DNA of 64,000 nucleotides from Acidobacteriota bacterium (GTDB taxonomy: Bacteria > Acidobacteriota > Terriglobia > Bryobacterales > Bryobacteraceae): positions 62,001-126,000 of the forward strand of contig JACTMJ010000030.1 of NCBI GenBank assembly GCA_014584705.1, given 5' to 3'. Under the pieces are notes generated by a model, which searched no databases, was not told the DNA's origin, and worked only from the letters and a program-made list of their open reading frames with translations. A program made the translations under genes and the position numbers. Shown here piece by piece: positions 26,181 to 36,291 of this stretch; position 1 is the first letter of the stretch; each line of letters starts with the position of its first letter.

Positions 26181-27002
26181 CTAATCCTGCTTGAGCTTCC
26201 GGATCCAGACGTTACGGAAGCGGACGGCGTCGTGATGGTCTTGCAAGGTCAGCGGCTGCTCGGCGGGGTGCGGCGAATAGACGCCGACCTTGCGCCAGAC
26301 GGTGGTTCCCAGATAGGCCTTGTGATTCTGCACCAGCACGCCATTGAAGAGAACCGTGATCGTGGCCGGCTGGCTGAGCTTTGCGCCGTCGAAACGCGGC
26401 GCGGTGAAAAAGATGTCGTAGGAATTCCATTCGCCCTGAGGACGCGAGGGGTTCACCATCGGGGGCCAGACGCCGTAGATCGCACCCGCTCCGCCGTCGG
26501 CGTACGTGAGATGGCTGTTCGATTCGAGCACCTGAATCTCGTAACGGCCCATGAGTTCCACGCCGCTGTTGCCAATGCTTTGGCCATTGCCCTTGGCATC
26601 CGGCGGAATCTGCCATTCAATGTGCAACTGGCAATCGCCGAAGCTCTGCTTCGTTCGCAGGCGACCCGTGTTGGGAACGATCTCAAAGTAGCCATTTTCG
26701 ACTTTCCACTTCGGTTCGGTTACCGAGCCGCCGCGCCGGGCGACCTGCTCCCACTGGCTGAGGTCCTTCCCGTCAAATAGCACGATGGCGTCAGAGGGCG
26801 GCGGGGCGGAGACGGGCGGGCCGGGCGTCACCTTCGGCGGGCGCGGCCGTTCGAGGTCGTGTACCTTCCACTTCTGCCCCGGGATCTGAGGCGTGTCGCT
26901 ATAGCCGCGCACATCGTCGCCCGCATACTCGTGCGCTTGCTGGCCGCAGGCGTGGAAGACCAGGACGGTAACCGCCAAAACAGAAATGACCAAGAATCTC
27001 AT
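26181..27002 (-). CDS. DUF1080 (3-keto-disaccharide hydrolase-like) lipoprotein
   Basis: A 273-residue protein with a lipobox-like signal (VLVFHACGQQ). The DUF1080 domain runs from IVLFDGKDLSQWEQ to the end, with WQIPPDAKGNGQSIGNSGVEL and YEIQVLESNSH. DUF1080 proteins share a concanavalin-like fold; some hydrolyse 3-keto-glycosides or glycosidic polymers, and they are frequent in Acidobacteria and planctomycetes. The export signal places it in the periplasm or on the outer membrane. The true start is at 27002, next to the signal peptide, although the frame continues upstream over the end of the second receptor gene. Confidence 0.88.
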   Translation of the reverse strand: MRFLVISVLAVTVLVFHACGQQAHEYAGDDVRGYSDTPQIPGQKWKVHDLERPRPPKVTPGPPVSAPPPSDAIVLFDGKDLSQWEQVARRGGSVTEPKWKVENGYFEIVPNTGRLRTKQSFGDCQLHIEWQIPPDAKGNGQSIGNSGVELMGRYEIQVLESNSHLTYADGGAGAIYGVWPPMVNPSRPQGEWNSYDIFFTAPRFDGAKLSQPATITVLFNGVLVQNHKAYLGTTVWRKVGVYSPHPAEQPLTLQDHHDAVRFRNVWIRKLKQD

Positions 27003-27268
27003 GCCGCTAGTGTATCCGTTTCCCGCGGATCTGGGGGCGGGAAGAGTGGTCGTCGTGCCGGGGCAGCTTGGGAATCGCTTGCGAGGGCGGGCAAGGCGGA
27101 AAGGTCCGCGGGAAGACGGGCGTGGCATGAGCGCTGGCCAGCGAAGGGAAGCTTGCATTGACTGCATCCGGGCAACCCGGAGAGGACCGGCGATTCCGGC
27201 GGAGGATGCTTCGGGCTTGTGGCCGAGAGCGCGCCCCGCCGGAATTCTTACCTCTTGCAACGCGGGCC

Positions 27269-30200
27269 TCAGAAGCTCAGCCGCAGGCCGAACCGGAACT
27301 TGCGCTCCGAGGGTGACGTCAGGGCGGTCAAGGTTCCGGTGATCGAGGAGAAGTTGTTCAGGGTTTGAATGGAGCCATCCGTGTTCAATCTCATATTGGC
27401 CACGTTGGCGCCGGGGTTCGCGAACTTCGGCGTGTTCGTGATGTTGAACCCCTCGGCCTTGAACTCCAGCTTGAACCTCTCGTTGAGGGCGAAGGTGCGG
27501 AACAGGCTGAGATCCATGTTCCACATGCCGGGGCCGCGCATGGTGTTCCTTCCGGTGGTCCCGAAACGCACTCCCTTGGGTTGGGCGAATGCCAGCGGAT
27601 CGAACCAGGGACGGTTGGCTCCGATCTCTCCGATCACCTTCACCTTGCCCGGTTTGACCTGGTCCGCCGTCTGTGAACTTCCGGGTGCGTTCAAGGAGGC
27701 GCCGTCCGCGGAAATCGTGAACGGCGTTCCGGTGTAGATGTTGTACATTCCGTTGGTCTGCCAGCCTCGCAGCAGCCACGATCCCACGCCGGAATGCGCC
27801 CAGGCCTTGCCGGGGCCGAAGGGCAGGTCATAAAGGAATCCCAGTGTGAACATGTGCGTGCGGTCATAGCCCGCCGTGGCGCGGTTGCGCCGCAGCGTGG
27901 GCGTCCAGTTCGAGAGCGGCATGCCCGTCCAGCCGTCTTCATCGGCCCAGTTGATCGTCTTTGACCACGTATACGCGCCCTTCAGGAACAGCCCCTTGGA
28001 GAACTCGCGGTTGATCGCCGTTTGCAGAGAATGATAGTTTCCGTTTACCCATCCGTCCCACATATTCGCACCGATACGGCGGTTCTGCGTGGCGGCCAGG
28101 GGGCGGCCCGCCGGACCCGTGCCTGGAGCCGCGGCGTTGATGTCGCGGTCCGCCATCTGGCGCACCGTCTGCGTTCCCACGTAGGCCACGCTGGTCACGA
28201 AATCGAGCGGCAGCTTGCGTTCCACCGTGAAGTTCCACGATTGCACGTAGCCCCGATGCAATTCGCCAGGCCACGGGCTGCGCGGCCCCATATCCACCGA
28301 CGAGGGCAGCGTCAGCACTCCCGTGCTGATATCGGGCAGCGGCACCGCCGGAATCCCCTTGTCCAGCGTGTTGATCCAGGCGTAGGGTCCGGACGAGACC
28401 CACGAAGACGCAATGGTAGCCGGATACAATCCCCGGAGCGGCCGGGAGAAGGGAAGCGGATCAAACGTAATGCCATAGCCGCTGCGGATCACGGTGTTGT
28501 CGTTGAGCCGGTAGGCAAAGCCGATCCGGGGCGCGATCAGCTTCTTGCTGGTGGTGATGCCCACGTTCTTCGGGTTTCCGCCAATCCCGCCCAGGTATAC
28601 CAGATTCGTGTCCGGATCCCATCGCTCGATGCCCCGGTCGCGTCTCGAAATCAGCGGGTAATACTCGTGACGGAACCCGAGATTCAAAGTGAGACGGCGG
28701 CTCACCTGCCAACGGTCCCGGAAATAGTAGCCGAATTGCCATTCCCGGTTCGTCATTTCAAAGAACTGTACCGTCTTCGCGAGAGAGGTCGTAAGCCCTA
28801 GCAGAAACGTCGCGTACGAGTTCAGATGGCTGGATGCGGTGTAGCCGGGCGCTCCCGTCACGTTCGCGCTGAAGCCCAGGCTGCCCCGCGGACCCGCGCC
28901 CGTCTCCGGCTGCCAATGGTCCATCTTGTACCGCACCATGTCAAAACCCCACCGCAGTTCGTGCGCGCCGTGAACCTTGGTGATGTTGGTCGTGAAGGTC
29001 TTCGAGCCTTCATCGCGCCACATCGGCAGGTAGCCGAATCTGTTGCCCCAGGTCGTGAACCCGTGAACGATGGCCGGCATGCCCGTATAGCAATTTCCGT
29101 TCGCCGACGGCGGGCACGCCTTCTTCACCTGTTCGGTTCCCTGGGCGAATCCGCTCACCACCGGGTAATTGGTGTTCGGAATCCCCCACGTCTCCGAACC
29201 GACATTGGTCCCGATATCGGACGTGTAGCGGGTCTGCTTGAACGGCGTCATCGCGAACGTTGCGTCGACTACCGATGTCGGCGAGAGCGTCCAGGTGCCG
29301 CCGAATGTGTAGATCCGGACGTCCATCTCATTGATGCCGGGGCTCCCCGCCTTGCTCAGCCCAGGGCCGCCCACTTCGCCCAACGCGAACGGCGCTTCCC
29401 AATAGCCGTCCATGCGGCTGTACTTGCCCCATACCACCAGCGTCTGCATGGGGTTCCAGTTGATCTTCAGGTCGTAGTTCTCCCGGTCCAGCCGCTCCGT
29501 CGCGGAGTTGTAGTAATTGTTCAGCGTCCCCTGGGAGCCGCCCGCAAGATTGGGCAAGGGAGCCTTGTCCTGGATCCGCAGGCTGACCGGGTTCATTCGT
29601 CCGGCCGGAATGAGGTTGCCCGCGAAAGGCGTCCGGCCCACGCCGTTCGGGCCGGCGGACGCGGGGTCGAAAATGGTTGCCGCCAGCCCTGAGAAATTGC
29701 CCGCGCGGATGGCCTGCGTAGGCACGCTGAAGGGTGTCGGAGAGCTGCCGGCCCGCTCCCGCGTCGCCTCCACGCTGCCGAAGAAAAACAATTTCTCTTT
29801 GATGATCGGCCCGCCGATGGTCCCGCCAAAGATATTGAATATCGATTTGGCGATGCGCTGATTGGCGGGCAGGAAGAAATTGCGCGTATACAAATGCTGG
29901 TTGTCGTGATACTCGTACGCCACTCCATGCAGTTCGTTCGCTCCGCTCTTCGTTGCCACCGTCATGGCGGATCCCCCCGCCATGCCCTGTTCGGCGTCGA
30001 ACGAACTTGTGGTGACGTTTACCGTTTCGATGGATTCTACCGGCGGCACGTATACCAGGTGCTGCGGCAGCCACACGAACACGTTCGTTGCCCCGTCCAC
30101 TCTCGTCCGGTTGTTGTTCATCGCGGTGCCGTTCACGTTCGTGCCAAGCGCGCGGCCGATGGCGTCTCCGAGGTGCTGGAAGTTCGTCGGCGTGGCGCCC

Positions 30201-30679
30201 GGAACCAGGTTCAGCAGGCTCTGGAAGTTCCGATAGTTCGAGAGCGGCAGCCGCGTAATCTCCTGGCTGTTCAGCTCCGTCCGCACATCGGACTTGTCGG
30301 TTTGCAGCAGCGCGCTGGCGGAGATCACCGTCACCTGTTCCGTCATGGAGCCCACTTCCAGGGTTACGTCCACGCGACTGACCACGTTGATAGTTACCGT
30401 CACGTTCTCGCTGGTGGCCGTACGGAATCCTCCCGCGGTTACTTTCAGGTCGTAGGCGCCCGGCAGCACGTTCACCAGAGAGTAGCGGCCGCCCGTATCG
30501 GTCCTCGTCTCGCGCGTCGCTCCGGTCGTCTTGCTCGTGATTGAGATTTCCGCTCCCGGCACAACCGCGTTGCTGGGGTCCACGACGGTACCCACAACCG
30601 AGCCGTAAAGTACCTGCGCATTTACGCTCGGCATCCATATTCCTAATAGCAGGAATGCGATAAATGAGGCGATCTTCAT
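27269..30679 (-). CDS. Oar-like TonB-dependent receptor (second copy)
   Basis: A 1136-residue outer-membrane receptor. The signal peptide (ASFIAFLLLGIWMPSVNAQ) is followed by a regulatory-like domain (GTVVDPSNAVVPGAEISIT, GRYSLVNVLPGAYDLKVTAGGF). The plug has NNNRTRVDGATNVF and MTVATKSGANELHGVAYEY. The barrel ends in FRFGLRLSF with the C-terminal aromatic. It has the same architecture as the receptor at 10.8-14.5 kb but different sequence, so it is a paralogue with a different ligand. A GGGAGG lies 14 nt from the ATG, a long spacing. Its neighbours (DUF1080, metallophosphatase) suggest a glycan or phosphate-ester role. Confidence 0.93.
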   Translation of the reverse strand: MKIASFIAFLLLGIWMPSVNAQVLYGSVVGTVVDPSNAVVPGAEISITSKTTGATRETRTDTGGRYSLVNVLPGAYDLKVTAGGFRTATSENVTVTINVVSRVDVTLEVGSMTEQVTVISASALLQTDKSDVRTELNSQEITRLPLSNYRNFQSLLNLVPGATPTNFQHLGDAIGRALGTNVNGTAMNNNRTRVDGATNVFVWLPQHLVYVPPVESIETVNVTTSSFDAEQGMAGGSAMTVATKSGANELHGVAYEYHDNQHLYTRNFFLPANQRIAKSIFNIFGGTIGGPIIKEKLFFFGSVEATRERAGSSPTPFSVPTQAIRAGNFSGLAATIFDPASAGPNGVGRTPFAGNLIPAGRMNPVSLRIQDKAPLPNLAGGSQGTLNNYYNSATERLDRENYDLKINWNPMQTLVVWGKYSRMDGYWEAPFALGEVGGPGLSKAGSPGINEMDVRIYTFGGTWTLSPTSVVDATFAMTPFKQTRYTSDIGTNVGSETWGIPNTNYPVVSGFAQGTEQVKKACPPSANGNCYTGMPAIVHGFTTWGNRFGYLPMWRDEGSKTFTTNITKVHGAHELRWGFDMVRYKMDHWQPETGAGPRGSLGFSANVTGAPGYTASSHLNSYATFLLGLTTSLAKTVQFFEMTNREWQFGYYFRDRWQVSRRLTLNLGFRHEYYPLISRRDRGIERWDPDTNLVYLGGIGGNPKNVGITTSKKLIAPRIGFAYRLNDNTVIRSGYGITFDPLPFSRPLRGLYPATIASSWVSSGPYAWINTLDKGIPAVPLPDISTGVLTLPSSVDMGPRSPWPGELHRGYVQSWNFTVERKLPLDFVTSVAYVGTQTVRQMADRDINAAAPGTGPAGRPLAATQNRRIGANMWDGWVNGNYHSLQTAINREFSKGLFLKGAYTWSKTINWADEDGWTGMPLSNWTPTLRRNRATAGYDRTHMFTLGFLYDLPFGPGKAWAHSGVGSWLLRGWQTNGMYNIYTGTPFTISADGASLNAPGSSQTADQVKPGKVKVIGEIGANRPWFDPLAFAQPKGVRFGTTGRNTMRGPGMWNMDLSLFRTFALNERFKLEFKAEGFNITNTPKFANPGANVANMRLNTDGSIQTLNNFSSITGTLTALTSPSERKFRFGLRLSF

Positions 30680-30916
30680 GGCTGTAACTGCGACCTCCCT
30701 CGCAATAAACGGCTCGCAATAAGGAAAATAGAGTCCAATTGCGGCATCAATTGGTGGGAGTATATAGGCGATTTGCTATTCCTGCAATAGAGAAGTGCGG
30801 CCGCGCATCCCATGCCCCGCTTTGCGTACCGCCGGTTCGGCGCGGGGCCGGACGCACTTAGATCGGGCTCACGGAATCGAGCTCATGGAATCGGGTTCAA
30901 GGACGGATGCCGCCGT

Positions 30917-32146
30917 TCATTGCCGGGATCCGGCGGCACGCCGCTCGACGACGAACGAATGCACAAGGGAGCCGTCCTTGGCCAGCACGGAGACCTTGAT
31001 CTGGCTTGCCGTTGCCTCCACTTTCGCCAGTTGGTCCTGCCCGATCACCAGAATCGGGAAGCGGTTCCCCCGCCGCCCCGCCTCGATGAACGAGAAGCGA
31101 TGCATGTGCCCCGCCAGCGCCAGATCGATCCCGGAACGGTTCGCCCAATCGGTCCAGCGGTCGTTCTCGCCGTTCACGTAGCCCCAGAATGGCTGGTGCA
31201 TCGCCAGGATTCGGAACGGCGCATCGGCCATGCGCTTGCTCTCGCGACTATGTGTCTCCAGCCAGGCAAGTTCCTCTTCGCGGTACGGGGCGAAGGCGTT
31301 CAAGCCGGCGTAAACGTTCGTGTTGTCCGGCTTGTCCTCGCCGGTATCCACAACCACGAAGTGGACCGGTCCATGGTCCCGCGTGTAGTAGAACCGGTCC
31401 TCTTCGATGGGCACATAGCGGTGAAATTCCCGCGCGAAAGGTCCGCGCGTCTCGTGGTTGCCGCGGGCGTAGACGAGCGGCGTGGACGGGCCGATTCCCC
31501 GCGCCAGCGGATCCAGCCACCGGGCGAAAACCTGATCTTCGTTCTCCACCGTATTGAACGCATCGCCAAGATGGAGCAGGAAGTCAGCGTTCGTCCAATC
31601 CGCCAGTTTCATCAGCGCGGCGATGCGCGCGGTGTCTTCGTGCGTATCGGTGACGGCATAGAAGGTCGTCGAAGGGCGGGCGGAATCAAAGGTCCGGAAC
31701 TTTGCCGCCGGGCTCATCACCGTGAGGCCCTTATCCGGCCAGTAGCCCTTCATCTTCACCACTCGCGTCGAAACCGCCTGGAACTGGTAGGTCTGTCCCG
31801 GCTTCAAACCGCGAATGTGGACCGTGTGATGGGTGCCGACATTCAGCAGGCCGTCCCGCGCGCTGATGGCTTCGGAGTTCGGCCGATCCACGCCGTAGAG
31901 GACTTTGGAGTGGCAAGGCGTATCGGTCTCCCAACTGATCGTGACGCTGGTCTCGGTGGGGGCGACGAGATAGGGGCCGTGCAGAATCACGGGCCGCGTA
32001 TCGAACACGGCATAGGGTTCGGCCGCCTGGCCCACATTGGGCGGCTGGCCTTCCCGCGTCGGCCGCACATCCTGGCCGGGCATCGCCAGACAAAGAGAGA
32101 GCAGAACCGCTCCAACCAGACCGCACGTACGGAAGACTCGCTTCAT
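30917..32146 (-). CDS. Exported metallophosphoesterase, purple acid phosphatase-like
   Basis: A 409-residue protein with a signal peptide (GLVGAVLLSLCLAMPGQ). A fibronectin-like N-terminal domain (ISWETDTPCHSKVLYGVD, HIRGLKPGQTYQF) precedes the catalytic domain. The catalytic domain shows the metal-binding series D-T-H (AVTDTHEDT), GDAFN, GNHE, AMHQPF and GHMH. This order is that of calcineurin-type phosphoesterases, and the N-terminal domain is like that of purple acid phosphatases. It probably releases phosphate from organic esters outside the cytoplasm. The ATG at 32146, with AAGGAT upstream, is preferred to the longer frame. Confidence 0.9.
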   Translation of the reverse strand: MKRVFRTCGLVGAVLLSLCLAMPGQDVRPTREGQPPNVGQAAEPYAVFDTRPVILHGPYLVAPTETSVTISWETDTPCHSKVLYGVDRPNSEAISARDGLLNVGTHHTVHIRGLKPGQTYQFQAVSTRVVKMKGYWPDKGLTVMSPAAKFRTFDSARPSTTFYAVTDTHEDTARIAALMKLADWTNADFLLHLGDAFNTVENEDQVFARWLDPLARGIGPSTPLVYARGNHETRGPFAREFHRYVPIEEDRFYYTRDHGPVHFVVVDTGEDKPDNTNVYAGLNAFAPYREEELAWLETHSRESKRMADAPFRILAMHQPFWGYVNGENDRWTDWANRSGIDLALAGHMHRFSFIEAGRRGNRFPILVIGQDQLAKVEATASQIKVSVLAKDGSLVHSFVVERRAAGSRQ

Positions 32147-32555
32147 CTCCGGGATCCTTTCACGAAAGGCTCGCGCTTCCCGCGTCTCCGCGCCAGCGCG
32201 CATCCAATTCTCCCCAGATACTATCCTCGCAACGCCGATCTGGCAATCGCGACCGGGCGATGCGAGAGCCGCCGATCACAGGGGCACCCTGCCGGGCATG
32301 CGGCCAACTCTTCGGACTGCCGTGACACCGCCGGCCCGGACAGTGCTTCTTCAACGCGTCTTGAGTTGTCCGGCACTGAACACAGATAGCTCTGAACGCA
32401 GACGCTTTCATGACGATTCCCTCTGTGATACGATCTGCCCATCTTCACGAGGCCCCTGTTCCTGGGTGTGGTCCATGGTGCCTTAAGCCTCTTACGTATC
32501 GGTTTGGTTCGTCGTCTTCCCAGGGGAGTGGTCTCATTGGCAGGAGGTGCTTACC
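32147..32555. other. Divergent promoter region, phosphoesterase / TPR protein
   Basis: About 410 bases between two divergent genes. The last bases hold the AGGAGG (32542-32547) of the TPR gene. I found no convincing gene, terminator or repeat in the rest. Putative -35/-10 pairs exist but none is clear enough to list. Confidence 0.4.
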
Positions 32556-33710
32556 ATGTTGAGCGTCCAACGGTTCTTCCGATTTGCTTTGTGGATGATG
32601 GCTGTCTGCGTGCTATTGACGGCGGCGTCGGGCCAGGCACCGGACATTGATGCGACAACTCCCGAAGGCGCTCTGCTGCAGCGCATTGGGATGGCGCAGA
32701 ATGAGGACGAAAAGATCCGTGACATGGATGAGTTCCTCGGCAAGTATCCGAACCATGCCGGCGTTCCGTGGGTGCTGGCGCAGCAGATTGCCGTCTTCGA
32801 AACCCGCAAGGATCAGCCCAAGGTGATGGGGGCAGCGGAAAAGCTGCTGGCGCTGGACCCCGCGGCCGTGCGGGCGGGGTTCGCCGGACTGCGCGCGGCG
32901 GAGAGCGCCGGAGACGGCGCGAAGGTGATTGCTTTCGCGGAAGCCACGCACACGGCGTGTCAAAAGGCGCTCTCCGCCGCGATGCCGGAGGGGGCGGACG
33001 AGGAGCAATGGAAGGCGTCGCAAGACTACGCGAAACAGATACTGCCGCTTAGCGAGTATGCACTCGTTACGCTGGCCGGGAAATCCTCCGACGCCGCCGC
33101 GATTGACGGCTATGCCGAGCGCCTGACCAAGCTCAATGAGAAGAGCGAATACCTTCCGGCGATCCGCGAACGGCAGTTCCTGGTGGCTCGGGCGGCGAAC
33201 AACCAGGCACTCGGGCTGAAAGCCGCGGAATCGCTGGCCAGCGAAGGAAAGGCGAGTGAAGACGCGTTGCTGTATCTGGCGGGAGTCTACCTGGAGACGA
33301 AGCGCCATCCGGAAAAGGTGATGGAATATACGGACGCGGCGCTGAAGTCTCTGGCGGCGTCGAAGAAGCCGGATTCCGTCACCGCGGAGGATTGGGAGAA
33401 GGCGGTGAAGTTCAATACAGGCCTTGCGCATTGGATTCAGGGCTTACAAAACGCGAATGAGAAAAAATGGGCCGCGGCGAACCATTCCCTGCGGCTGGCA
33501 CTGCCTCAAATTCAGGGCAATTCTTCGATGCTCGCCGCGGCCTATTTCTATCTGGGAATTTCGAACTTCGAGATCGGGAAACGATCAAAGACGCACAAGG
33601 AAATCGTGGATGCGGTGAAGTTTTCCGAGCAATGCGCGGCGATGGCCGGGCCGTACCAGGCACAGGCGAAACAGAATGTGAAAGCCATGCGGGCGCAGTA
33701 TCGTTTCTAG
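32556..33710 (+). CDS. Exported TPR-like helical repeat protein
   Basis: A 384-residue protein with an N-terminal signal peptide (FALWMMAVCVLLTAASGQA). The mature part is almost entirely helical and Ala/Glu/Lys-rich, with repeated helix pairs such as EDALLYLAGVYLETKRHPEKVMEY and MLAAAYFYLGISNFEIGKRSK that resemble tetratricopeptide repeats. Such proteins usually act as periplasmic scaffolds. AGGAGG 8 nt upstream fixes the start at 32556; an upstream in-frame GTG at 32547 lies inside that site. No close family name can be given. Confidence 0.78.
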   Translation: MLSVQRFFRFALWMMAVCVLLTAASGQAPDIDATTPEGALLQRIGMAQNEDEKIRDMDEFLGKYPNHAGVPWVLAQQIAVFETRKDQPKVMGAAEKLLALDPAAVRAGFAGLRAAESAGDGAKVIAFAEATHTACQKALSAAMPEGADEEQWKASQDYAKQILPLSEYALVTLAGKSSDAAAIDGYAERLTKLNEKSEYLPAIRERQFLVARAANNQALGLKAAESLASEGKASEDALLYLAGVYLETKRHPEKVMEYTDAALKSLAASKKPDSVTAEDWEKAVKFNTGLAHWIQGLQNANEKKWAAANHSLRLALPQIQGNSSMLAAAYFYLGISNFEIGKRSKTHKEIVDAVKFSEQCAAMAGPYQAQAKQNVKAMRAQYRF

Positions 33711-33979
33711 CTCTGAAAATGCTTCGGAAAGATTGTTTCTCGGGCGACGGGATACGAGGATCGGCGTGCCGGTTTCCGCCGCGTGGAGGATTTTTGGGAG
33801 GGGCGCGTAAGATTGGCGAGTTTTTCGAAACAAATGATACGGAATTTCTCGTGATTTTGTGGATATATTGGTGATTTTTCTGGGATTTAGTAATTGGCAA
33901 CGCGAGTGCAATGAGTTTCGGTAAGCCCGGTGATGCGCCGGGAAAATTCGTGGTGTGTATTAAGGAAAAGGAAAATAGA

Positions 33980-34294
33980 ATGAAACTGACGAAACCGATT
34001 CTTGCGCTATTGGCCCTTGTGTTCCTGTTCGGTATGACAAGCACTGTATTCCCGGTGAACGGGCTCGCGACGCCGCCGGATGCGCAGCAGGCGCAGGCCC
34101 AGGAGAGTTCCTGGACTGGCACGGTGGAACAGAAAGACGTGCAGGGAATGAAGACCTACGTGCTGAGCACGGGCGGCCAATCCATTCCGCTCGAACCGCA
34201 GGATAAGGCGGCGGAATTCGTGGGGAAAAACGTAACGGTAACCGGAGTGATGGAGGACGGCAAGGTGAAAATCAGCACCATTAAGGAGGCCTAG
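33980..34294 (+). CDS. Small exported beta-rich protein
   Basis: A 104-residue protein with a signal peptide (LALLALVFLFGMTSTVFP). The mature part is short and beta-rich (SWTGTVEQKDVQGMKTYVLS, KNVTVTGVMEDGKVKISTIKEA), which suggests a single OB-fold-like domain. Similar short exported proteins are common in Acidobacteria, with no assigned role. The ATG at 33980 follows an A/G-rich stretch that includes AAGGA. The upstream bases (about 33890-33975) are AT-rich and hold a short hairpin. Confidence 0.68.
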   Translation: MKLTKPILALLALVFLFGMTSTVFPVNGLATPPDAQQAQAQESSWTGTVEQKDVQGMKTYVLSTGGQSIPLEPQDKAAEFVGKNVTVTGVMEDGKVKISTIKEA

Positions 34295-34509
34295 CGAAAA
34301 GCTGCAACCTGATTAGCCCCATTTGTCCAGAGATCCCCGGCGAGCGGCGACCCTTTTCCGGATGCGGGAATTTGCGAAAGCGGACTCTCGGCACAGGCAC
34401 TTGGGCGGCGGTTCGGCCGGGGATCTCCGTTGTGATCCCCGTTGGAGTTCGATAGGCTCATTGCTGCCCGAGAACCGAATTCAACCTTCGAAAGGGCGGA
34501 GTTTCCACG

Positions 34510-35997
34510 ATGAGCCAGACTTTTATTTCCCGGCGCAATTTTCTGCAACGAGCAGCCTCCCCGATTGCCGCCTCTTGCGCGTTGCCCGCACTTTCGGCGG
34601 TTGCGGCGGGGCAGGAGCGGGCGGCGGGTAGAGCGCCAGACCATATCGTTCTTTGCATCGCGGATGATTTGGGGTGGCACGAAACCGGATACCAGGGCCA
34701 CGCGCTGCTGCGGACTCCGGTGCTCGACGGGATGGCGGCGCGGGGGCTGCGCTTCGACCGCTTCTATTCTGGGGCAGCGCTGTGCGCGCCGACGCGCGGG
34801 AGCGTGATGACGGGGCGGAACGCGAATCGCTTCGGGGATTTTGCACCGAACTGGTCCATCCGGCCGGAAGAGATCACGATTGCGGCCTTGCTGCGCAAGC
34901 GGGGTTATGTGAACGGCTACTTCGGTAAGTGGCATCTGGGTCCGGTGAGGGCGGGGTCGCCGACAAATCCGGGGGCGATGGGTTTCGACGAGTGGCTGGC
35001 GCACGACAACTTCTATGGGCATAGTCCACTGCTTTCGAGGAACGGCGCGGATCCCAGGCGGGTGAACGGCGAGAGCAGCGAGGGTGTGGCGCGGGAAGCG
35101 GTGCGCTTTCTGAAGGAAAAGGCGGGGGCGGGGAAGCGCACGTTCACGGTGCTGGCGTTTGGCTCTCCGCATGAGCCCTATACGCCGACCGACGACGATA
35201 TTGTTCCTTACCACGGCAAGGTGTCCGAGCGGCTGGCGGAACGTTTCGCGGAGATCAGCGCGATGGACCGGGCCATGGGGTATCTGCGGGATGGCATTCG
35301 GGATGCGGGCATCGCGGAGAACACCCTCGTTTGGTTCATCAGCGATAACGGCACGCCGGTGCCGGACCGGGACCGGTCTCCGCTGCGCGGTGCGAAAGGG
35401 AGCTACTACGAAGGCGGGATTCGGGTGCCCGCGATTGTGGAGTGGCCGGCGAGGATTCGTTCGCCACGCCGCACGGCGATGCGAGCCGTGACGAGCGACA
35501 TCCTGCCCACACTGTGCGAACTGACGGGCGCAACGCCGCCGGAGAGGCCGCTCGACGGGATCAGCCTTCGACCGCTCTTCGACGGGACGATGGAAGACCG
35601 GCCGGGACCGATTTGCTTCTGGGGCTACGATGTCGCTCGGGAACTGCGGGAGAACCCGGAGCCGTACCTGCCCGCGGCGGCGCAAACCGGCAACATTCCC
35701 ACGGCAAAGGTGCCTTACATTACATTCCGGAACCTGAAGCACCCGCGCCCAAGGACCGCTGACTTCGGGGGAGTAGCGGCGATCACGGAGGCCCGCTACA
35801 AGCTCTATGTGCCCGCCAAGGGGCCGGCGGAACTCTACGATTTGGAGGCGGATGACGGGGAGAAACACGACCTGGCGGCGAGCCAGCCGGAGCGCGTGAA
35901 GGCGATGCGGACGGCGTTGGAAGACTGGCAGCGGTCCGTGGAACGCAGCCTGAGCGGGGCGGATTACCGGGGCGGACAAGGCGAGAAACAAGGATAA
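34510..35997 (+). CDS. Sulfatase, Tat-exported (second copy)
   Basis: A 495-residue sulfatase. The N-terminal SRRNFLQRA is a Tat signal. Metal ligands lie in ADDLGWHETG (residues 51-60). The formylglycine motif is C-A-P-T-R-G with Cys92, so it belongs to the Cys-type sulfatases matured by a formylglycine-generating enzyme. Later motifs are GKWHLG and SDNGTP. It differs substantially from the sulfatase at 15-16.5 kb, which implies a different sulfated substrate. It is on its own, with no operon partner on the same strand close by. Confidence 0.9.
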   Translation: MSQTFISRRNFLQRAASPIAASCALPALSAVAAGQERAAGRAPDHIVLCIADDLGWHETGYQGHALLRTPVLDGMAARGLRFDRFYSGAALCAPTRGSVMTGRNANRFGDFAPNWSIRPEEITIAALLRKRGYVNGYFGKWHLGPVRAGSPTNPGAMGFDEWLAHDNFYGHSPLLSRNGADPRRVNGESSEGVAREAVRFLKEKAGAGKRTFTVLAFGSPHEPYTPTDDDIVPYHGKVSERLAERFAEISAMDRAMGYLRDGIRDAGIAENTLVWFISDNGTPVPDRDRSPLRGAKGSYYEGGIRVPAIVEWPARIRSPRRTAMRAVTSDILPTLCELTGATPPERPLDGISLRPLFDGTMEDRPGPICFWGYDVARELRENPEPYLPAAAQTGNIPTAKVPYITFRNLKHPRPRTADFGGVAAITEARYKLYVPAKGPAELYDLEADDGEKHDLAASQPERVKAMRTALEDWQRSVERSLSGADYRGGQGEKQG

Positions 35998-36090
35998 AGT
36001 GTGCAATCGACAGCGCCGTTCAACGCGGATTTGTGGCTGTTCAACCAGGAAAATCACCGATTTGCGGGGAATTCGCTCTTTCTTCCCAGA

Positions 36091-36119
36091 TTGACAACCG
36101 ATTCCTATCCTGGTAACTT
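36091..36119 (+). promoter_or_regulatory. Candidate sigma-70 promoter for the M23 peptidase gene
   Basis: TTGACA (36091-36096) is separated by exactly 17 bases from TAACTT (36114-36119). The -35 is a perfect match and the -10 is weak. It lies about 170 bases upstream of the M23 peptidase start with no gene between, so it is a plausible promoter. Confidence 0.4.
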
Positions 36120-36291
36120 CAGATGTTTGCAGTGAGACATGTGGGTGCCCGGAATCGGGTCGAAACGCCACACTCCACGGGCAAAGGTTCACGAGGCTCG
36201 GCTCCGGCTCACCGGCGGGAGCATTCACTTGGGCTGGTATCGCATACAGAGCGAACCGGACCTAAGGAAAACGCCACCCAGAGGTTCATTC

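Noticed and set aside
30812..32389. A 525-codon plus-strand frame opposite the metallophosphoesterase gene
   Set aside because: It is antisense to an enzyme with all metal motifs and has no recognisable content.
33890..33979. A possible riboswitch before the small exported protein
   Set aside because: The CCCGG/CCGGG hairpin is short, with only 5 pairs, and no conserved core of any class I know can be fitted.
34291..36228. A 645-codon open frame on the minus strand opposite the second sulfatase
   Set aside because: It is antisense to a clear sulfatase with intact motifs, is Arg/His/Pro-rich, and has no family features. High-GC codon bias often leaves long open antisense frames.
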